DNA from: Betaproteobacteria bacterium Ga0077532
Lineage (GTDB): Bacteria > Pseudomonadota > Gammaproteobacteria > Burkholderiales > Ga0077523
NCBI GenBank assembly: GCA_001464895.1
Contig: LNEE01000013.1
Location: 148,183-212,182 of the forward strand
Reading direction: 5' to 3'
DNA length: 64,000 nt
Shown here: positions 21,439 through 30,905 of the stretch, piece by piece
Layout of the letters: every line of letters starts with the position of its first letter
How positions within the stretch are numbered: position 1 is the first letter of the stretch
Position numbers and translations under genes: made by a program
Notes under the pieces: generated by a model
Database searches by the model: none
Seen by the model: only the letters and a program-made list of their open reading frames with translations
Told to the model about the DNA's origin: nothing

Positions 21439-22593
21439 TTACTTGCGGCGCTCCAGCGGCACCCACTTCAGGTTCTCGGGGCCGTTGTAGTTCGCGCTCG
21501 GACGGATGATCTTGCCGTCGATGCGCTGTTCGATGACGTGGGCACACCAACCGGACGTGCGCGAGATCACGAAGAGCGGCGTGAACATCGCGGTCGGCAC
21601 ACCCATCATGTGATACGACACGGCGCTGAACCAGTCGAGGTTCGGGAACATCTTCTTCTCGCGCCACATCACGGCTTCGAGGCGGTCGGCGATGTCGAAG
21701 AGCTTGGTGTCCTTCGCTTCCTTCGACAGGCGATGCGCGACGTCCTTGATGACCTTGTTGCGCGGGTCGGCGATCGTGTACACGGGGTGACCGAAGCCGA
21801 TCACGATCTCCTTGTTCTGCACGCGGCGGACGATGTCGGCCTCGGCTTCATCGGGGTTCGCGTAGCGTCCCTGCACATCGAAGGCCACTTCGTTGGCGCC
21901 GCCGTGCTTCGGACCGCGCAGGGCGCCGATGGCACCGGCGATCGACGAGTACATGTCCGACCCCGTGCCGGCGATCACGCGGGCGGCGAACGTCGAGGCG
22001 TTGAACTCGTGCTCGGCGTAGAGGTTGAGCGATGTCTGCATCGCGCGCTCCCACGTGGCCGACGGCGGCTTGCCGTGGAGCATGTGCAGGAAGTGCCCGG
22101 CGATCGTGTCGTCGTCGGTCTCGGTGTCGATGCGCCGGCCGTTGTGGCTCCAGTGGTACCAGTACAGCAGGATGGAACCGAAGCTCGCCATCAGGCGGTC
22201 GGCGATGTCGCGCGCGCCCGGCGTGTTGTGGTCGTCCTTCTCCGGCAGCAGCGTGCCGAGCACGGAGGCGCCGGTACGCATCACGTCCATCGGGTGCGCG
22301 GAGGCGGGGATCCACTCCAGCACGGCCTTCAGGTTCGTCGGCAGGCCGCGCAGGCGCTTCAGTTTCTGCTTGTAGGCGGACAGCTCGGAGATGTTCGGCA
22401 GGTGACCATGCACCAGCAGATAGGCGATCTCCTCGAAGGTCGCGTCGTCCGCGAAGTCGAGGATGTCGTAGCCGCGATAGTGCAGGTCGTTGCCGGTACG
22501 GCCGACGGTGCAGAGCGCGGTGTTGCCGGCAGCGACGCCGGAGAGTGCAACGGACTTCTTGGGCTTCGGTCCGGTCTGGACGGCTTCTGTCAT
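21439..22593 (-). CDS. prpC: 2-methylcitrate synthase
   Basis: PrpC (384 aa) condenses propionyl-CoA with oxaloacetate to 2-methylcitrate. It has the citrate synthase fold with [12 protein letters not shown] and the [13 protein letters not shown] segment; HPVY in place of the HRVY seen in the window's own citrate synthase (29420-30766) marks it as the methylcitrate type, and it lacks the longer N-terminal region of GltA. The start at 22593 (MTEAVQTG) has AGGAGAGG upstream. It lies 28 bases after prpB. Confidence 0.95.
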   Translation of the reverse strand: MTEAVQTGPKPKKSVALSGVAAGNTALCTVGRTGNDLHYRGYDILDFADDATFEEIAYLLVHGHLPNISELSAYKQKLKRLRGLPTNLKAVLEWIPASAHPMDVMRTGASVLGTLLPEKDDHNTPGARDIADRLMASFGSILLYWYHWSHNGRRIDTETDDDTIAGHFLHMLHGKPPSATWERAMQTSLNLYAEHEFNASTFAARVIAGTGSDMYSSIAGAIGALRGPKHGGANEVAFDVQGRYANPDEAEADIVRRVQNKEIVIGFGHPVYTIADPRNKVIKDVAHRLSKEAKDTKLFDIADRLEAVMWREKKMFPNLDWFSAVSYHMMGVPTAMFTPLFVISRTSGWCAHVIEQRIDGKIIRPSANYNGPENLKWVPLERRK

Positions 22594-22621
22594 GGGGATC
22601 CTCTCCTGGTGATGAGGCCGG

Positions 22622-23515
22622 TCAGGCCTGCTTCTTCCGAGCGAACAGCTCGTCGAGCTTCTTCTCGTAGTCGTGATAGCCGAGGTAGTCGTAAAGGTCG
22701 GCGCGGGTCTGCATGGTGTCCACGACGGCCTTCTGGGTGCCATCGGCGCGCAGATGCTGGTAGACGTTGAGCGCCGCCTGGTTCATGGCGCGGAAGGCCG
22801 ACAGCGGGTACAGCACCATCGCCACGTTGGCGGTGCGCAGTTCGTCGACGGTGAAGAGCGGCGTCGAGCCGAACTCGGTGATGTTCGCGAGGATGGGCAC
22901 CTTCACGGCGTCGGCGAACTGCTTGTACATCGAGAGTTCGGTCATCGCCTCGGGGAAGATCGCATCGGCACCCGCTTCGACGCACGCGCACGCACGGTCG
23001 ATCGCGGACTGCAGCCCTTCCACGGCGAGGGCGTCGGTACGGGCCATGATGACGAAGCTCGAATCCGTCTTCGCGTCGGCGGCGGCCTTCACGCGATCGA
23101 CCATTTCCTCGAGCGTCACGAGTTCCTTGCCGGGGCGGTGGCCGCAGCGCTTCGCGCCCACCTGGTCTTCGATGTGCATCGCGCCTGCGCCGAACTTGAT
23201 GAGCGACTTCGTGGTGCGGGCGATGTTGAAGGCGCTGGAGCCGAACCCCGTGTCGACGTCCACCAGCAGCGGCAGGTCGCAGACGTCGGTGATCCTGCGG
23301 ATGTCGGTGAGGACGTCATCGAGATTGCTGATGCCGAGGTCAGGCAGACCGAGGGAGCCCGCGGCGACGCCGCCACCGGAGAGGTAGATCGCGCGGAAGC
23401 CGCTGCGCTGGGCGAGGCGGGCGTGATACGCATTGATCGCGCCGACGATCTGGAGCGGCTTCTCCTGTTCGAGTGCCAGGCGGAATCGCGCGCCGGGAGT
23501 GATGGGGGTCGTCAT
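22622..23515 (-). CDS. prpB: methylisocitrate lyase
   Basis: PrpB (297 aa) cleaves 2-methylisocitrate to succinate and pyruvate, closing the methylcitrate cycle. It belongs to the isocitrate lyase/PEP mutase superfamily: [16 protein letters not shown] near the start, VDVDTGFG with the metal-binding Asp, IEDQ, and the catalytic [12 protein letters not shown]. The start at 23515 has GGAAGGAG upstream. The 260-base gap to mdh contains no gene; it is GC-rich and I see no clear promoter there, so prpB may be read from the mdh promoter or from an unrecognised one. Confidence 0.95.
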   Translation of the reverse strand: MTTPITPGARFRLALEQEKPLQIVGAINAYHARLAQRSGFRAIYLSGGGVAAGSLGLPDLGISNLDDVLTDIRRITDVCDLPLLVDVDTGFGSSAFNIARTTKSLIKFGAGAMHIEDQVGAKRCGHRPGKELVTLEEMVDRVKAAADAKTDSSFVIMARTDALAVEGLQSAIDRACACVEAGADAIFPEAMTELSMYKQFADAVKVPILANITEFGSTPLFTVDELRTANVAMVLYPLSAFRAMNQAALNVYQHLRADGTQKAVVDTMQTRADLYDYLGYHDYEKKLDELFARKKQA

Positions 23516-23775
23516 CGTGGGCTCCTTCCCATGGGGGAGTTCGCAGTTGGAGGGGACGCCCCGATTGCCTCGGGTCGAGTCGGGGACTCGATCTTGCCAG
23601 TCGTGCGGCTTGCTGGCAGCGGGACGCCGGGGGATCGAGTGCTGTCCCGCGGAGGTGTGGCGCCGTCGGGGCGTGATCCCCGGGCGGGGACGAATGTGGC
23701 GCCCGGGCCGGCGAGGCACCCGGGGTCGCCTGTTTGCACGGGCTCGGGCCGCGTGCACATCGGACTAGGCAAGCC

Positions 23776-24762
23776 TCAGCCCAGGAGGTGCGAGACGCCC
23801 TGGCGCTCTTCCTCGAGCTCCGCGAGGGTCGCATCCATCTTCTGGCGGCTGAAGGCGTCGATCTCCAGGCCTTCCACCACCTTGTACTTGCCACCGTTGC
23901 AGGTGACCGGGAACCCGTACATGACGTCCTTGGGGATGCCGTACCAGCCATCCGACGGAATGCCCATCGTCACCCAGCGATCGCCCGTACCCAGGGCCCA
24001 ATCGCGCATGTGGTCGATGGCGGCATTGGCGGCCGAAGCCGCGGACGACAGGCCGCGCGCCTCGATGATGGCTGCACCGCGCTTTCCGACGGTCGGGATG
24101 AACGTGTCGCGATACCACGGTTCGTCATTGACGGCCGCCGGCGCCGGCTGGCCGCCGATCGACGCGAAGCGGTAGTCGGGGTACATCGTGGGGGAGTGGT
24201 TGCCCCAGACGATCATCTTCTCGATGGCATCGACCGGGCGTGCGGTCTTCGTGGCGAGCTGCGAGAGGGCGCGGTTGTGGTCGAGGCGGAGCATGGCGGT
24301 GAAGTTCTCGCGCGGCAGTTCGGGCGCGCTCTTCATCGCGATGTAGGCGTTGGTATTGGCCGGGTTGCCGACCACGAGCACCTTCACGTTGCGGCTGGCA
24401 ACCGCATTCAGGGCCTTGCCCTGGGCGGTGAAGATCTGGGCGTTGGCGGCGAGGAGATCCTTGCGCTCCATGCCCGGGCCACGCGGACGGGCGCCGACGA
24501 GGAGGGCGTAGTCGATGCCGGCGAAGGCGGTCATGGGGTCGCCGTGGGCGCTCATGCCTGCGAGCAGCGGGAAGGCGCAGTCCTCCAGTTCCATCATGAC
24601 GCCCTTCAGCGCCTTCTGCGCCTTCTCGTCGGGGATTTCCAGGAGTTGCAGGATCACCGGCTGATCGCGGCCGAGCATTTCACCACTGGCGATGCGGAAC
24701 AGCAGGCTGTAGCCGATCTGGCCGGCAGCGCCGGTGACTGCGATTCTGACGGGGGATTTCAT
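23776..24762 (-). CDS. mdh: malate dehydrogenase
   Basis: A 328-aa NAD-dependent malate dehydrogenase of the type common in betaproteobacteria, oxidising malate to oxaloacetate in the TCA cycle. It shows the NAD motif [18 protein letters not shown], the substrate arginines in [24 protein letters not shown], and the catalytic His in [12 protein letters not shown]. The start at 24762 (MKSPVRIAV) has AGGAG upstream. It is driven by a near-consensus sigma70 promoter at 24891-24920 and is divergent from the gntR-sdh genes. Confidence 0.96.
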   Translation of the reverse strand: MKSPVRIAVTGAAGQIGYSLLFRIASGEMLGRDQPVILQLLEIPDEKAQKALKGVMMELEDCAFPLLAGMSAHGDPMTAFAGIDYALLVGARPRGPGMERKDLLAANAQIFTAQGKALNAVASRNVKVLVVGNPANTNAYIAMKSAPELPRENFTAMLRLDHNRALSQLATKTARPVDAIEKMIVWGNHSPTMYPDYRFASIGGQPAPAAVNDEPWYRDTFIPTVGKRGAAIIEARGLSSAASAANAAIDHMRDWALGTGDRWVTMGIPSDGWYGIPKDVMYGFPVTCNGGKYKVVEGLEIDAFSRQKMDATLAELEEERQGVSHLLG

Positions 24763-24890
24763 GAGCGCGGGCTCCTGGAAGGAAGACGAAGAATCTGATT
24801 CGATTTCGGTCGCCGCAGCGTCCTCCGCCAGGTTGTCTGCCGCCCTGCGGAAGGCACAGAGAACCAAGCCTGGCGCACGAATGGGCCAAG

Positions 24891-24920
24891 ATCATACGAA
24901 GTGGCGCTGCGGCGTGTCAA
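24891..24920 (-). promoter_or_regulatory. sigma70 promoter for mdh
   Basis: Read on the minus strand: a perfect -35 TTGACA (24920-24915), an 18-base spacer, and a -10 TATGAT (24896-24891). Transcription would start near 24884, about 120 bases before the mdh ATG. Confidence 0.75.
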
Positions 24921-24926
24921 TTCAAG

Positions 24927-24940
24927 TCTTATATCTTATG
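24927..24940. promoter_or_regulatory. candidate GntR operator (tandem 7-bp repeat)
   Basis: TCTTATA-TCTTATG, two directly repeated 7-mers, stand out as AT-rich in GC-rich DNA. They lie just upstream of the mdh -35 box and over the region where a gntR-sdh promoter (GTGTCA, 17 bases, TATGAC at 24914-24942) would be. Placement next to gntR suggests a binding site for that regulator. Confidence 0.45.
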
Positions 24941-24995
24941 ACTGATAGTGGTTGGTGTGGACCAGATCCGATCGGATGTGCTAAAAAGCGCGCCC

Positions 24996-25727
24996 ATGAA
25001 GGTCGCCGCCACCCCTGCGTATCAGCCGCTCTATCGGCAGATCAAGCTGCTTCTTACGGAGCGGCTCGAGTTCGGGGAATGGAAACCCGGAGAGCCCATC
25101 CCCAGCGAGATCGACCTGGCGCACCGCTTCAGCGTGAGCCAGGGCACGGTGCGCAAGGCGGTCAACGAACTTGCCCAAGAGAAGGTGCTGGTGCGTCGCC
25201 AGGGGCGCGGCACTTTCGTTGCGACCCATGCGAACGAGCACACCCAGCTCGGATTCCTGCGCATCGGGCCGGACGACGGGGACGTCGAGACCCTCAAGGC
25301 CGAACTCATCGACTGCCGGCGTGTCAAGGCGGATGCCGCCGGCGCGCGTCTGCTCGATATCGAGACCGGAGCGCCGGTCATGCGCCTGCGCAGGTCTCTC
25401 GCCATCAACGATCAACGCGTCATCTACGAAGAAGCCCGCGTGCCGGCCGACATGTTCCCCGGGTTGGATTCGGTGCTGCTCGAGCAGCATCGCTGCATGC
25501 TCTACAGCATGTACGAGTCCGCATTCCAGGTGAAGATCGTCGCCGCCGAGGAAAAGCTCAAGGCGGTCGCCGCCGATGACGATACTGCTTCAGTTCTGGG
25601 AATCACGGTCGGGTCGCCGCTGCTGCTGATGGTACGCGTCGCCTATACTTACGGCCGCAAACCCGTGGAGTTGCGACGCAGTCTCTGCAACACCACGGCA
25701 TACCACTACGCCAACGATATCAGTTGA
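24996..25727 (+). CDS. GntR family transcriptional regulator (HutC/UTRA type)
   Basis: A 243-aa regulator with an N-terminal winged helix-turn-helix (about 8-75; PLYRQIKLLLTERL then IPSEIDLAHRFSVSQGTVRKAV and RRQGRGTFV) and a C-terminal UTRA ligand-binding domain (about 90-240), the HutC subfamily architecture. The start is chosen at ATG 24996 (MKVAATPAYQ), where homology begins, although the ribosome site is weak; GTG 24948 is in frame. It lies 32 bases before sdhC, so it is probably cotranscribed with the sdh genes, and divergent from mdh. It is likely to control one or both units; the effector is unknown, but a TCA or methylcitrate intermediate is a reasonable guess. Confidence 0.9.
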   Translation: MKVAATPAYQPLYRQIKLLLTERLEFGEWKPGEPIPSEIDLAHRFSVSQGTVRKAVNELAQEKVLVRRQGRGTFVATHANEHTQLGFLRIGPDDGDVETLKAELIDCRRVKADAAGARLLDIETGAPVMRLRRSLAINDQRVIYEEARVPADMFPGLDSVLLEQHRCMLYSMYESAFQVKIVAAEEKLKAVAADDDTASVLGITVGSPLLLMVRVAYTYGRKPVELRRSLCNTTAYHYANDIS

Positions 25728-25759
25728 CGTCCTGGACGAACCCTCCTGTCCAATCTGCC

Positions 25760-26146
25760 ATGAATCGCGCAAGCACCCGAAACCGACCCAAGCATCTCGA
25801 TCTCGTCAAGATCCGACTCCCCGTTCCTGGCGTCGTCTCCATCCTCCACCGGATCAGCGGCGCGGGGCTCTTCCTGATGCTGCCCTTCCTGCTGTACCTG
25901 CTGCAGCTCAGTCTGCAGGCACCGGATACCTATGTCGTCTTTCGCAGCATCTTTGCCAATCCGCTCGTGAAGCTTCTGCTGATCGGCCTGCTCTGGGCGT
26001 TCCTGCACCATTTCTGCGCCGGCATCCGATATCTCGTTCTCGACATGCACATCGGAACGGAACTCACCTCGGCGCGGTCATCGAGTTATGCGGTGCTCGC
26101 AGTGAGCCTCGTGATGACCGTCCTTCTGGGAGCCTGGCTATGGTGA
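25760..26146 (+). CDS. sdhC: succinate dehydrogenase cytochrome b556 subunit
   Basis: SdhC (128 aa) is one of the two membrane anchors of complex II and helps hold heme b and the quinone. Three transmembrane helices are seen. The conserved RLPVPGVVSILHRISGAG segment before helix 1 and LHHFCAGIRYL with the heme ligand His84 in helix 2 identify it. The start is ATG 25760 (MNRASTRN). It overlaps sdhD by 7 bases. Its short N-terminal tail is cytoplasmic. Confidence 0.94.
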   Translation: MNRASTRNRPKHLDLVKIRLPVPGVVSILHRISGAGLFLMLPFLLYLLQLSLQAPDTYVVFRSIFANPLVKLLLIGLLWAFLHHFCAGIRYLVLDMHIGTELTSARSSSYAVLAVSLVMTVLLGAWLW

Positions 26147-26490
26147 AGCGTATCCCTGTCGGCGCCCACTACGGGTTGCGCGACTGGCTGGTCCAGCGCG
26201 TGACGGCTGTGGTGATGGCCTCCTACTCGATCCTGATGTTCCTGGTGGTGCTGGTCCAGCGGCCCAGCCACTACGGCGCCTGGAAGTCTCTGTTCACGAG
26301 CCAGCCGATGCGGCTCGCGAGCCTGTTGTTCCTGCTGTCGATCTTCTGGCATGCGTGGATCGGGGTCCGTGACATTCTCATGGACTACGTGAAGCCCACG
26401 GGCGTGCGTCTGGCAATGCAGGTCGGGGTGGTCCTGCTCCTCGCCGCGTACTCGTTGTGGTCGGTTCAGATTCTCTGGAGCATTCAGTGA
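26140..26490 (+). CDS. sdhD: succinate dehydrogenase membrane anchor subunit
   Basis: SdhD (116 aa) is the second membrane anchor of complex II. It has the [18 protein letters not shown] segment that begins the family, three hydrophobic helices, and [14 protein letters not shown], where the His and the Asp-Tyr pair lie near heme and quinone. The start overlaps the end of sdhC and its TGA overlaps the sdhA ATG (TGATG at 26488-26492), so the subunits are translationally coupled. Confidence 0.93.
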   Translation: MVKRIPVGAHYGLRDWLVQRVTAVVMASYSILMFLVVLVQRPSHYGAWKSLFTSQPMRLASLLFLLSIFWHAWIGVRDILMDYVKPTGVRLAMQVGVVLLLAAYSLWSVQILWSIQ

Positions 26491-28253
26491 TGTCCCTTCC
26501 CACCCGCAAGTTTGATGCGGTCGTCGTGGGTGCCGGCGGTGCCGGCATGCGCGCGGCCCTGCAGTTGTCCGAGGCCGGCCTCAAGGTCGCCGTGTTGTCC
26601 AAGGTGTTCCCCACGCGGTCCCACACGGTGGCGGCCCAGGGCGGGATCGGTGCGTCGCTCGGCAACATGGGCGAGGACAACTGGCTCTGGCACATGTACG
26701 ACACCATCAAGGGGTCGGACTACCTGGGCGACCAGGACGCCATCGAGTTCCTCTGCCGCATGGCGCCCCAGGCGGTCTACGACCTCGAGCACTACGGGAT
26801 GCCGTTCGATCGGAACGAAGACGGCACCGTGTATCAGCGGCCGTTCGGCGGGCACTCGTCCAACTTCGGTGAGCGCCCGGTACAGCGCTCGGTCTGCGCG
26901 GCCGACCGGACCGGCCACGCGATGCTCCACACGCTCTACCAGCGCAACGTCCGCGCGAACACCGTCTTCTTCGTCGAATGGATGGCGCTCGACCTGATCC
27001 GCGATGCGTCGGGCCAGGTGCTCGGCGTGACGGCGATGGAGATGGAGACGGGCGAGACCTGGATCTTCCAGGCGCGCGCGACACTCTTCGCCACTGGCGG
27101 TGCCGGACGTATCTATGCCGCCTCGACCAACGCGTTCATCAATACCGGCGACGGTCTCGGCATGGCGGCGCGCGCCGGCATTCCGCTGGAGGACATGGAG
27201 TTCTGGCAGTTCCATCCGACCGGCGTGGCCGGGGCGGGTGTGCTGATCACCGAGGGCGTGCGCGGCGAGGGCGGCTACCTGCTCAACAAGGATGGTGAGC
27301 GCTTCATGGAGCGCTACGCGCCCAACATGAAGGACCTCGCAAGCCGCGACGTCGTGGCGCGCGCGATGGCCACCGAGATCAAGGAAGGTCGGGGCTGCGG
27401 CAAGGACGCCGACTACATCCTCCTGAAGCTCGATCACATCGGTGTCGACAAGATCGAGAAGAAGCTCCCGGGCATCCGCGAGATCGCGAAGAAATTCGCC
27501 AACGTCGACCCGGTGAAGGACCCCATCCCCGTCGTCCCGACCTGTCACTACCAGATGGGCGGCATCCCCACCAACTACCACGGTGAAGTGGTCGTGCCCG
27601 GGAACGGCAAGGACAACAACGTGGTGCCGGGCTTCTACGCCGCGGGCGAGGTGGCCTGTGCTTCGGTGCACGGTGCAAACCGCCTCGGTACCAATTCGCT
27701 CACCGACCTGCTCGTGTTCGGCAAGGCCTCCGGCGACAGCGTGATCAGGTATCTGAAGGAGAACCCCGGTCACAAGGATCTCCCTGCCGATGCCGCCGAC
27801 TACACGATGTCGCGTCTGTCGCGTCTCGATTCCCAGACGGGTGGCGAGAATGTCTTCGAAGTGGGTGCCGCCATGCGCCGGACGATGCAGGCGCACTGTG
27901 GCGTGTTCCGCTTCCCGGATCTGCTGACCGATGGCGTGAAGAAGATCCGCGAGATCTCCGAGCGCGCGGCGCGGACCGAAATCAAGGACAAGAGCAAGAC
28001 CTTCAACACGGCCCGTATCGAGGCGCTCGAACTGGACAACCTCATCGAGGTGGCCCGCTCGACGATGATCTGCGCCGACGCCCGGCAGGAAAGCCGCGGT
28101 GCCCACGATCGCGCGGACTACCCGAAGCGCGACGACGTCACCTGGCTGAAGCACACGCTCTGGTACAAGGACAGCGATCGTCTGGAGTACAAGGCGGTCA
28201 ACCTGAAGCCGCTGACGGCGGAGAGCTTCGAACCGAAGGTGCGCAGCTACTAG
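26490..28253 (+). CDS. sdhA: succinate dehydrogenase flavoprotein subunit
   Basis: SdhA (587 aa) oxidises succinate to fumarate with covalently bound FAD. It has the FAD motif [14 protein letters not shown], the flavinylated His45 in [24 protein letters not shown], the active-site Arg region [17 protein letters not shown], and [18 protein letters not shown]. The start is ATG 26490, overlapping the sdhD stop. Flavinylation is expected to need SdhE, encoded at 29107. Full length and intact. Confidence 0.97.
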   Translation: MSLPTRKFDAVVVGAGGAGMRAALQLSEAGLKVAVLSKVFPTRSHTVAAQGGIGASLGNMGEDNWLWHMYDTIKGSDYLGDQDAIEFLCRMAPQAVYDLEHYGMPFDRNEDGTVYQRPFGGHSSNFGERPVQRSVCAADRTGHAMLHTLYQRNVRANTVFFVEWMALDLIRDASGQVLGVTAMEMETGETWIFQARATLFATGGAGRIYAASTNAFINTGDGLGMAARAGIPLEDMEFWQFHPTGVAGAGVLITEGVRGEGGYLLNKDGERFMERYAPNMKDLASRDVVARAMATEIKEGRGCGKDADYILLKLDHIGVDKIEKKLPGIREIAKKFANVDPVKDPIPVVPTCHYQMGGIPTNYHGEVVVPGNGKDNNVVPGFYAAGEVACASVHGANRLGTNSLTDLLVFGKASGDSVIRYLKENPGHKDLPADAADYTMSRLSRLDSQTGGENVFEVGAAMRRTMQAHCGVFRFPDLLTDGVKKIREISERAARTEIKDKSKTFNTARIEALELDNLIEVARSTMICADARQESRGAHDRADYPKRDDVTWLKHTLWYKDSDRLEYKAVNLKPLTAESFEPKVRSY

Positions 28254-28331
28254 ATCGGCGGGCAGGGAACAAGGAAGCGTCCCTCGCCAACCCGATGCGG
28301 CGAGGCTGACCACAGCAACATAGAGGCGAAC

Positions 28332-29027
28332 ATGCGATTCAGGATCTACCGCTACGACCCGGAGCAGGACCAGAAGCCGTACATGAAGGAGTACGACGTC
28401 GCGCTGGAACCGTCCGACCGGATGCTGCTCGACGCGCTTGTGCGCATCAAGGCCTCCGACGACAGCCTGTCCCTGCGCCGTTCGTGCCGCGAAGGGGTTT
28501 GTGGGTCCGACGCGATGAACATCAACGGCAAGAACGGTCTCGCTTGCATCACGCCGCTCGTCGAACTGAAGGAGCCCGTCGAACTGCGGCCGTTGCCGGG
28601 TCTGCCGGTGATCCGCGATCTGATCGTCGACATGTCGCAGTTCTTCAAGCAGTACCACTCGATCAAGCCCTATCTTCAGAACTCGGACCCGTTGCCCGAG
28701 AAGGAGCGGTTGCAGTCGCCTACCGATCGAGAAGAACTCGACGGCCTGTACGAGTGCATCCTCTGCGCCTGCTGTTCCACCTCCTGCCCCTCCTTCTGGT
28801 GGAACCCGGACAAGTTCGTGGGCCCGGCGGGTCTCCTTGCCGCCTACCGCTTCATCGCGGACTCCCGCGATCAGGCCACGAACGATCGTCTGGACGATCT
28901 CGAAGATCCTTACCGCCTGTTCCGCTGCCATTCGATCATGAACTGCGTGGATGTCTGCCCGAAGGGTCTGAATCCCACGCGGGCGATCGGGCGGATCAAG
29001 GAGATCATGATCAAGCGGATGGTATGA
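28332..29027 (+). CDS. sdhB: succinate dehydrogenase iron-sulfur subunit
   Basis: SdhB (231 aa) passes electrons from FAD to quinone through three clusters. The [2Fe-2S] ligands are in SCREGVCGSDAMNINGK and GLAC (about residues 55-76), the [4Fe-4S] ligands in CILCACCSTSCPSFWW, and the [3Fe-4S] ligands in CHSIMNCVDVCPKGLNP. The motif SIMNC and the quinone-site residues in SFWWNPDKF are intact. It follows sdhA after 78 bases. Confidence 0.96.
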   Translation: MRFRIYRYDPEQDQKPYMKEYDVALEPSDRMLLDALVRIKASDDSLSLRRSCREGVCGSDAMNINGKNGLACITPLVELKEPVELRPLPGLPVIRDLIVDMSQFFKQYHSIKPYLQNSDPLPEKERLQSPTDREELDGLYECILCACCSTSCPSFWWNPDKFVGPAGLLAAYRFIADSRDQATNDRLDDLEDPYRLFRCHSIMNCVDVCPKGLNPTRAIGRIKEIMIKRMV

Positions 29028-29106
29028 GGCCCGCCTCCCGGGTAAGGGCAACTTCCTGCGGTGGTCCCTACGGGCCGTCCGCAGATGCTCGCGTCGGGCC
29101 ACTGCC

Positions 29107-29340
29107 GTGAGCGACTTCGACCGCGTCCGCTGGCACTGCCGGCGCGGCCTGCTGGAACTCGACATCATCCTGACCCGATTCCTCGAATCGGGTTATCCGC
29201 GATTGAGCGAAGCGCAGCGCACGGTTTTCTCAGGTCTTCTCGAATATGCCGATAACGACCTGTGGGATTTCGTGTCGGGCCGCAACTCGAGTGCGGACGC
29301 GGCCGAGGAAGAAGTGCTGAATCTGCTCAGGGAGACATGA
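29107..29340 (+). CDS. sdhE: FAD assembly factor SdhE
   Basis: SdhE (77 aa) is the small chaperone that promotes covalent attachment of FAD to SdhA. It begins with GTG at 29107 and shows the RRGLLELD segment (the RGxxE motif) at residues 12-19, then the helical EYADNDLWDFVSG region that ends the fold. It lies between sdhB and gltA, the usual place in betaproteobacteria. No strong Shine-Dalgarno is seen, which would suit low expression. Confidence 0.93.
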   Translation: MSDFDRVRWHCRRGLLELDIILTRFLESGYPRLSEAQRTVFSGLLEYADNDLWDFVSGRNSSADAAEEEVLNLLRET

Positions 29341-29385
29341 TCGCCCTGTGTTTGATGCAGAGCAGCAATGCTGTTGGAAACTCCA

Positions 29386-29391
29386 TACAAT
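29386..29391 (+). promoter_or_regulatory. candidate -10 element before gltA
   Basis: TACAAT lies 28 bases before the gltA ATG in a relatively AT-rich stretch of the 79-base sdhE-gltA gap. No convincing -35 hexamer is seen. A short perfect inverted repeat CAGCA-A-TGCTG (29363-29373) is just upstream. Confidence 0.25.
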
Positions 29392-29419
29392 GTAACGGTC
29401 ATCGAGAACGGAGCGAGCA

Positions 29420-30766
29420 ATGAGCAGCGAGCACAAGGGCGTACCGAATGGCCTACCCTCGGGCCTACACAAGGCGACCGTGAGTTTCAGCGACGGCACA
29501 CCGTCCATCGAACTCCCGATCCTGCAGGGTGCATCCGGCCCCGAGGTGATCGACATTCGCAAGCTTTACGGTCAGACGGGCAAGTTCACGTATGACCCTG
29601 GCTTCCTCTCCACCGCATCCTGCAATTCGTCGATCACCTACATCGATGGCGACAAGGGCGAGCTGCTGTACCGCGGCTATCCCATCGACCAGCTCGCGAC
29701 CCACTGCGATTTTCTCGAGACCTGCTACCTGATCCTGTACGGTGAGTTGCCCACGCCGGATCAGAAGGCCGATTTCGATCACCGCGTCACGCACCACACG
29801 ATGGTGCACGAGCAGCTCCAATTCTTCCTGCGCGGTTTCCGCCGGGATGCGCATCCGATGGCCGTGCTGATGGGCCTGGCCGGGGCGCTGTCCGCGTTCT
29901 ATCCGGATTCGATGAATCTGAACGATCCCCACCAGCGCGAGATCTCGGCCATTCGCCTCATCGCGAAGATGCCGACCCTCGTTGCGATGGCATACAAGTA
30001 CAACGTCGGCGAGCCGTTCATCTACCCGCAGAACTCGTTGTCGTACTCGGCCAACTTCATGCGGATGATGTTCGCGACACCTTGCGAGGAGTACAAGGTC
30101 AACGACGTGCTGGTGCGCGCCATGGACCGCATCTTCATCCTCCACGCAGACCACGAACAGAACGCGTCGACCTCGACCGTCCGCCTTTGCGCGTCGTCCG
30201 GCACCAACCCGTTCGCGGCCATCGCAGCGGGCGTCGCTTGCCTCTGGGGTCCGGCCCACGGCGGTGCGAACGAAGCCTGCCTCACCATGCTGAACGAGAT
30301 CCAGGCGAACGGCGGCGTGGCGAAGATCGGCGAGTTCATCGCGAACGTGAAGGACAAGAACTCGACCGTGCGCCTGATGGGGTTCGGTCACCGCGTCTAC
30401 AAGAACTACGACCCGCGCGCGAAGCTGATGCGCGACACCTGCCATGAGGTCCTGAACGAACTGGGACTGCAGGACGATCCGCTCTTCAAGCTCGCCATGT
30501 CGCTTGAGAAGATCGCCCTCGAGGACGAGTACTTCGTCTCGCGCAAGCTCTACCCGAACGTCGACTTCTACTCGGGCATCGTCCAGCGCGCGATCGGCAT
30601 TCCGGTCCAGCTCTTCACGGCCATCTTCGCACTGGCCCGCACGGTGGGCTGGATCGCGCAACTCAATGAAATGATCACGGATCCCGAGTACAAGATTGGC
30701 CGCCCACGCCAGCTCTACCAGGGGGCGATCGCCCGGACGGTGACGCCGATCACCCAACGGGGCTGA
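29420..30766 (+). CDS. gltA: citrate synthase (type II)
   Basis: GltA (448 aa) condenses acetyl-CoA with oxaloacetate. The long N-terminal domain ([21 protein letters not shown]) marks the type II, NADH-sensitive hexameric class of Gram-negative bacteria. Catalytic segments are [26 protein letters not shown] and the Asp in NVDFYSG. The start at 29420 has ACGGAG upstream. It sits between sdhE and odhA on the same strand, in the standard TCA gene block. Confidence 0.97.
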   Translation: MSSEHKGVPNGLPSGLHKATVSFSDGTPSIELPILQGASGPEVIDIRKLYGQTGKFTYDPGFLSTASCNSSITYIDGDKGELLYRGYPIDQLATHCDFLETCYLILYGELPTPDQKADFDHRVTHHTMVHEQLQFFLRGFRRDAHPMAVLMGLAGALSAFYPDSMNLNDPHQREISAIRLIAKMPTLVAMAYKYNVGEPFIYPQNSLSYSANFMRMMFATPCEEYKVNDVLVRAMDRIFILHADHEQNASTSTVRLCASSGTNPFAAIAAGVACLWGPAHGGANEACLTMLNEIQANGGVAKIGEFIANVKDKNSTVRLMGFGHRVYKNYDPRAKLMRDTCHEVLNELGLQDDPLFKLAMSLEKIALEDEYFVSRKLYPNVDFYSGIVQRAIGIPVQLFTAIFALARTVGWIAQLNEMITDPEYKIGRPRQLYQGAIARTVTPITQRG

Positions 30767-30905
30767 CGGGCGGTTGCGAGGGAGCGGGGCGGTTCCATCG
30801 CCCGCTCCCGCTCCCGACCGGCAGGGCGTGCTGCCTCGGGACGACTTCGAATCCACAGAGCGGGTGCCGCGGCGTGACCGGAGAGTGCCCCAAGGAGGAC
30901 GCAGC

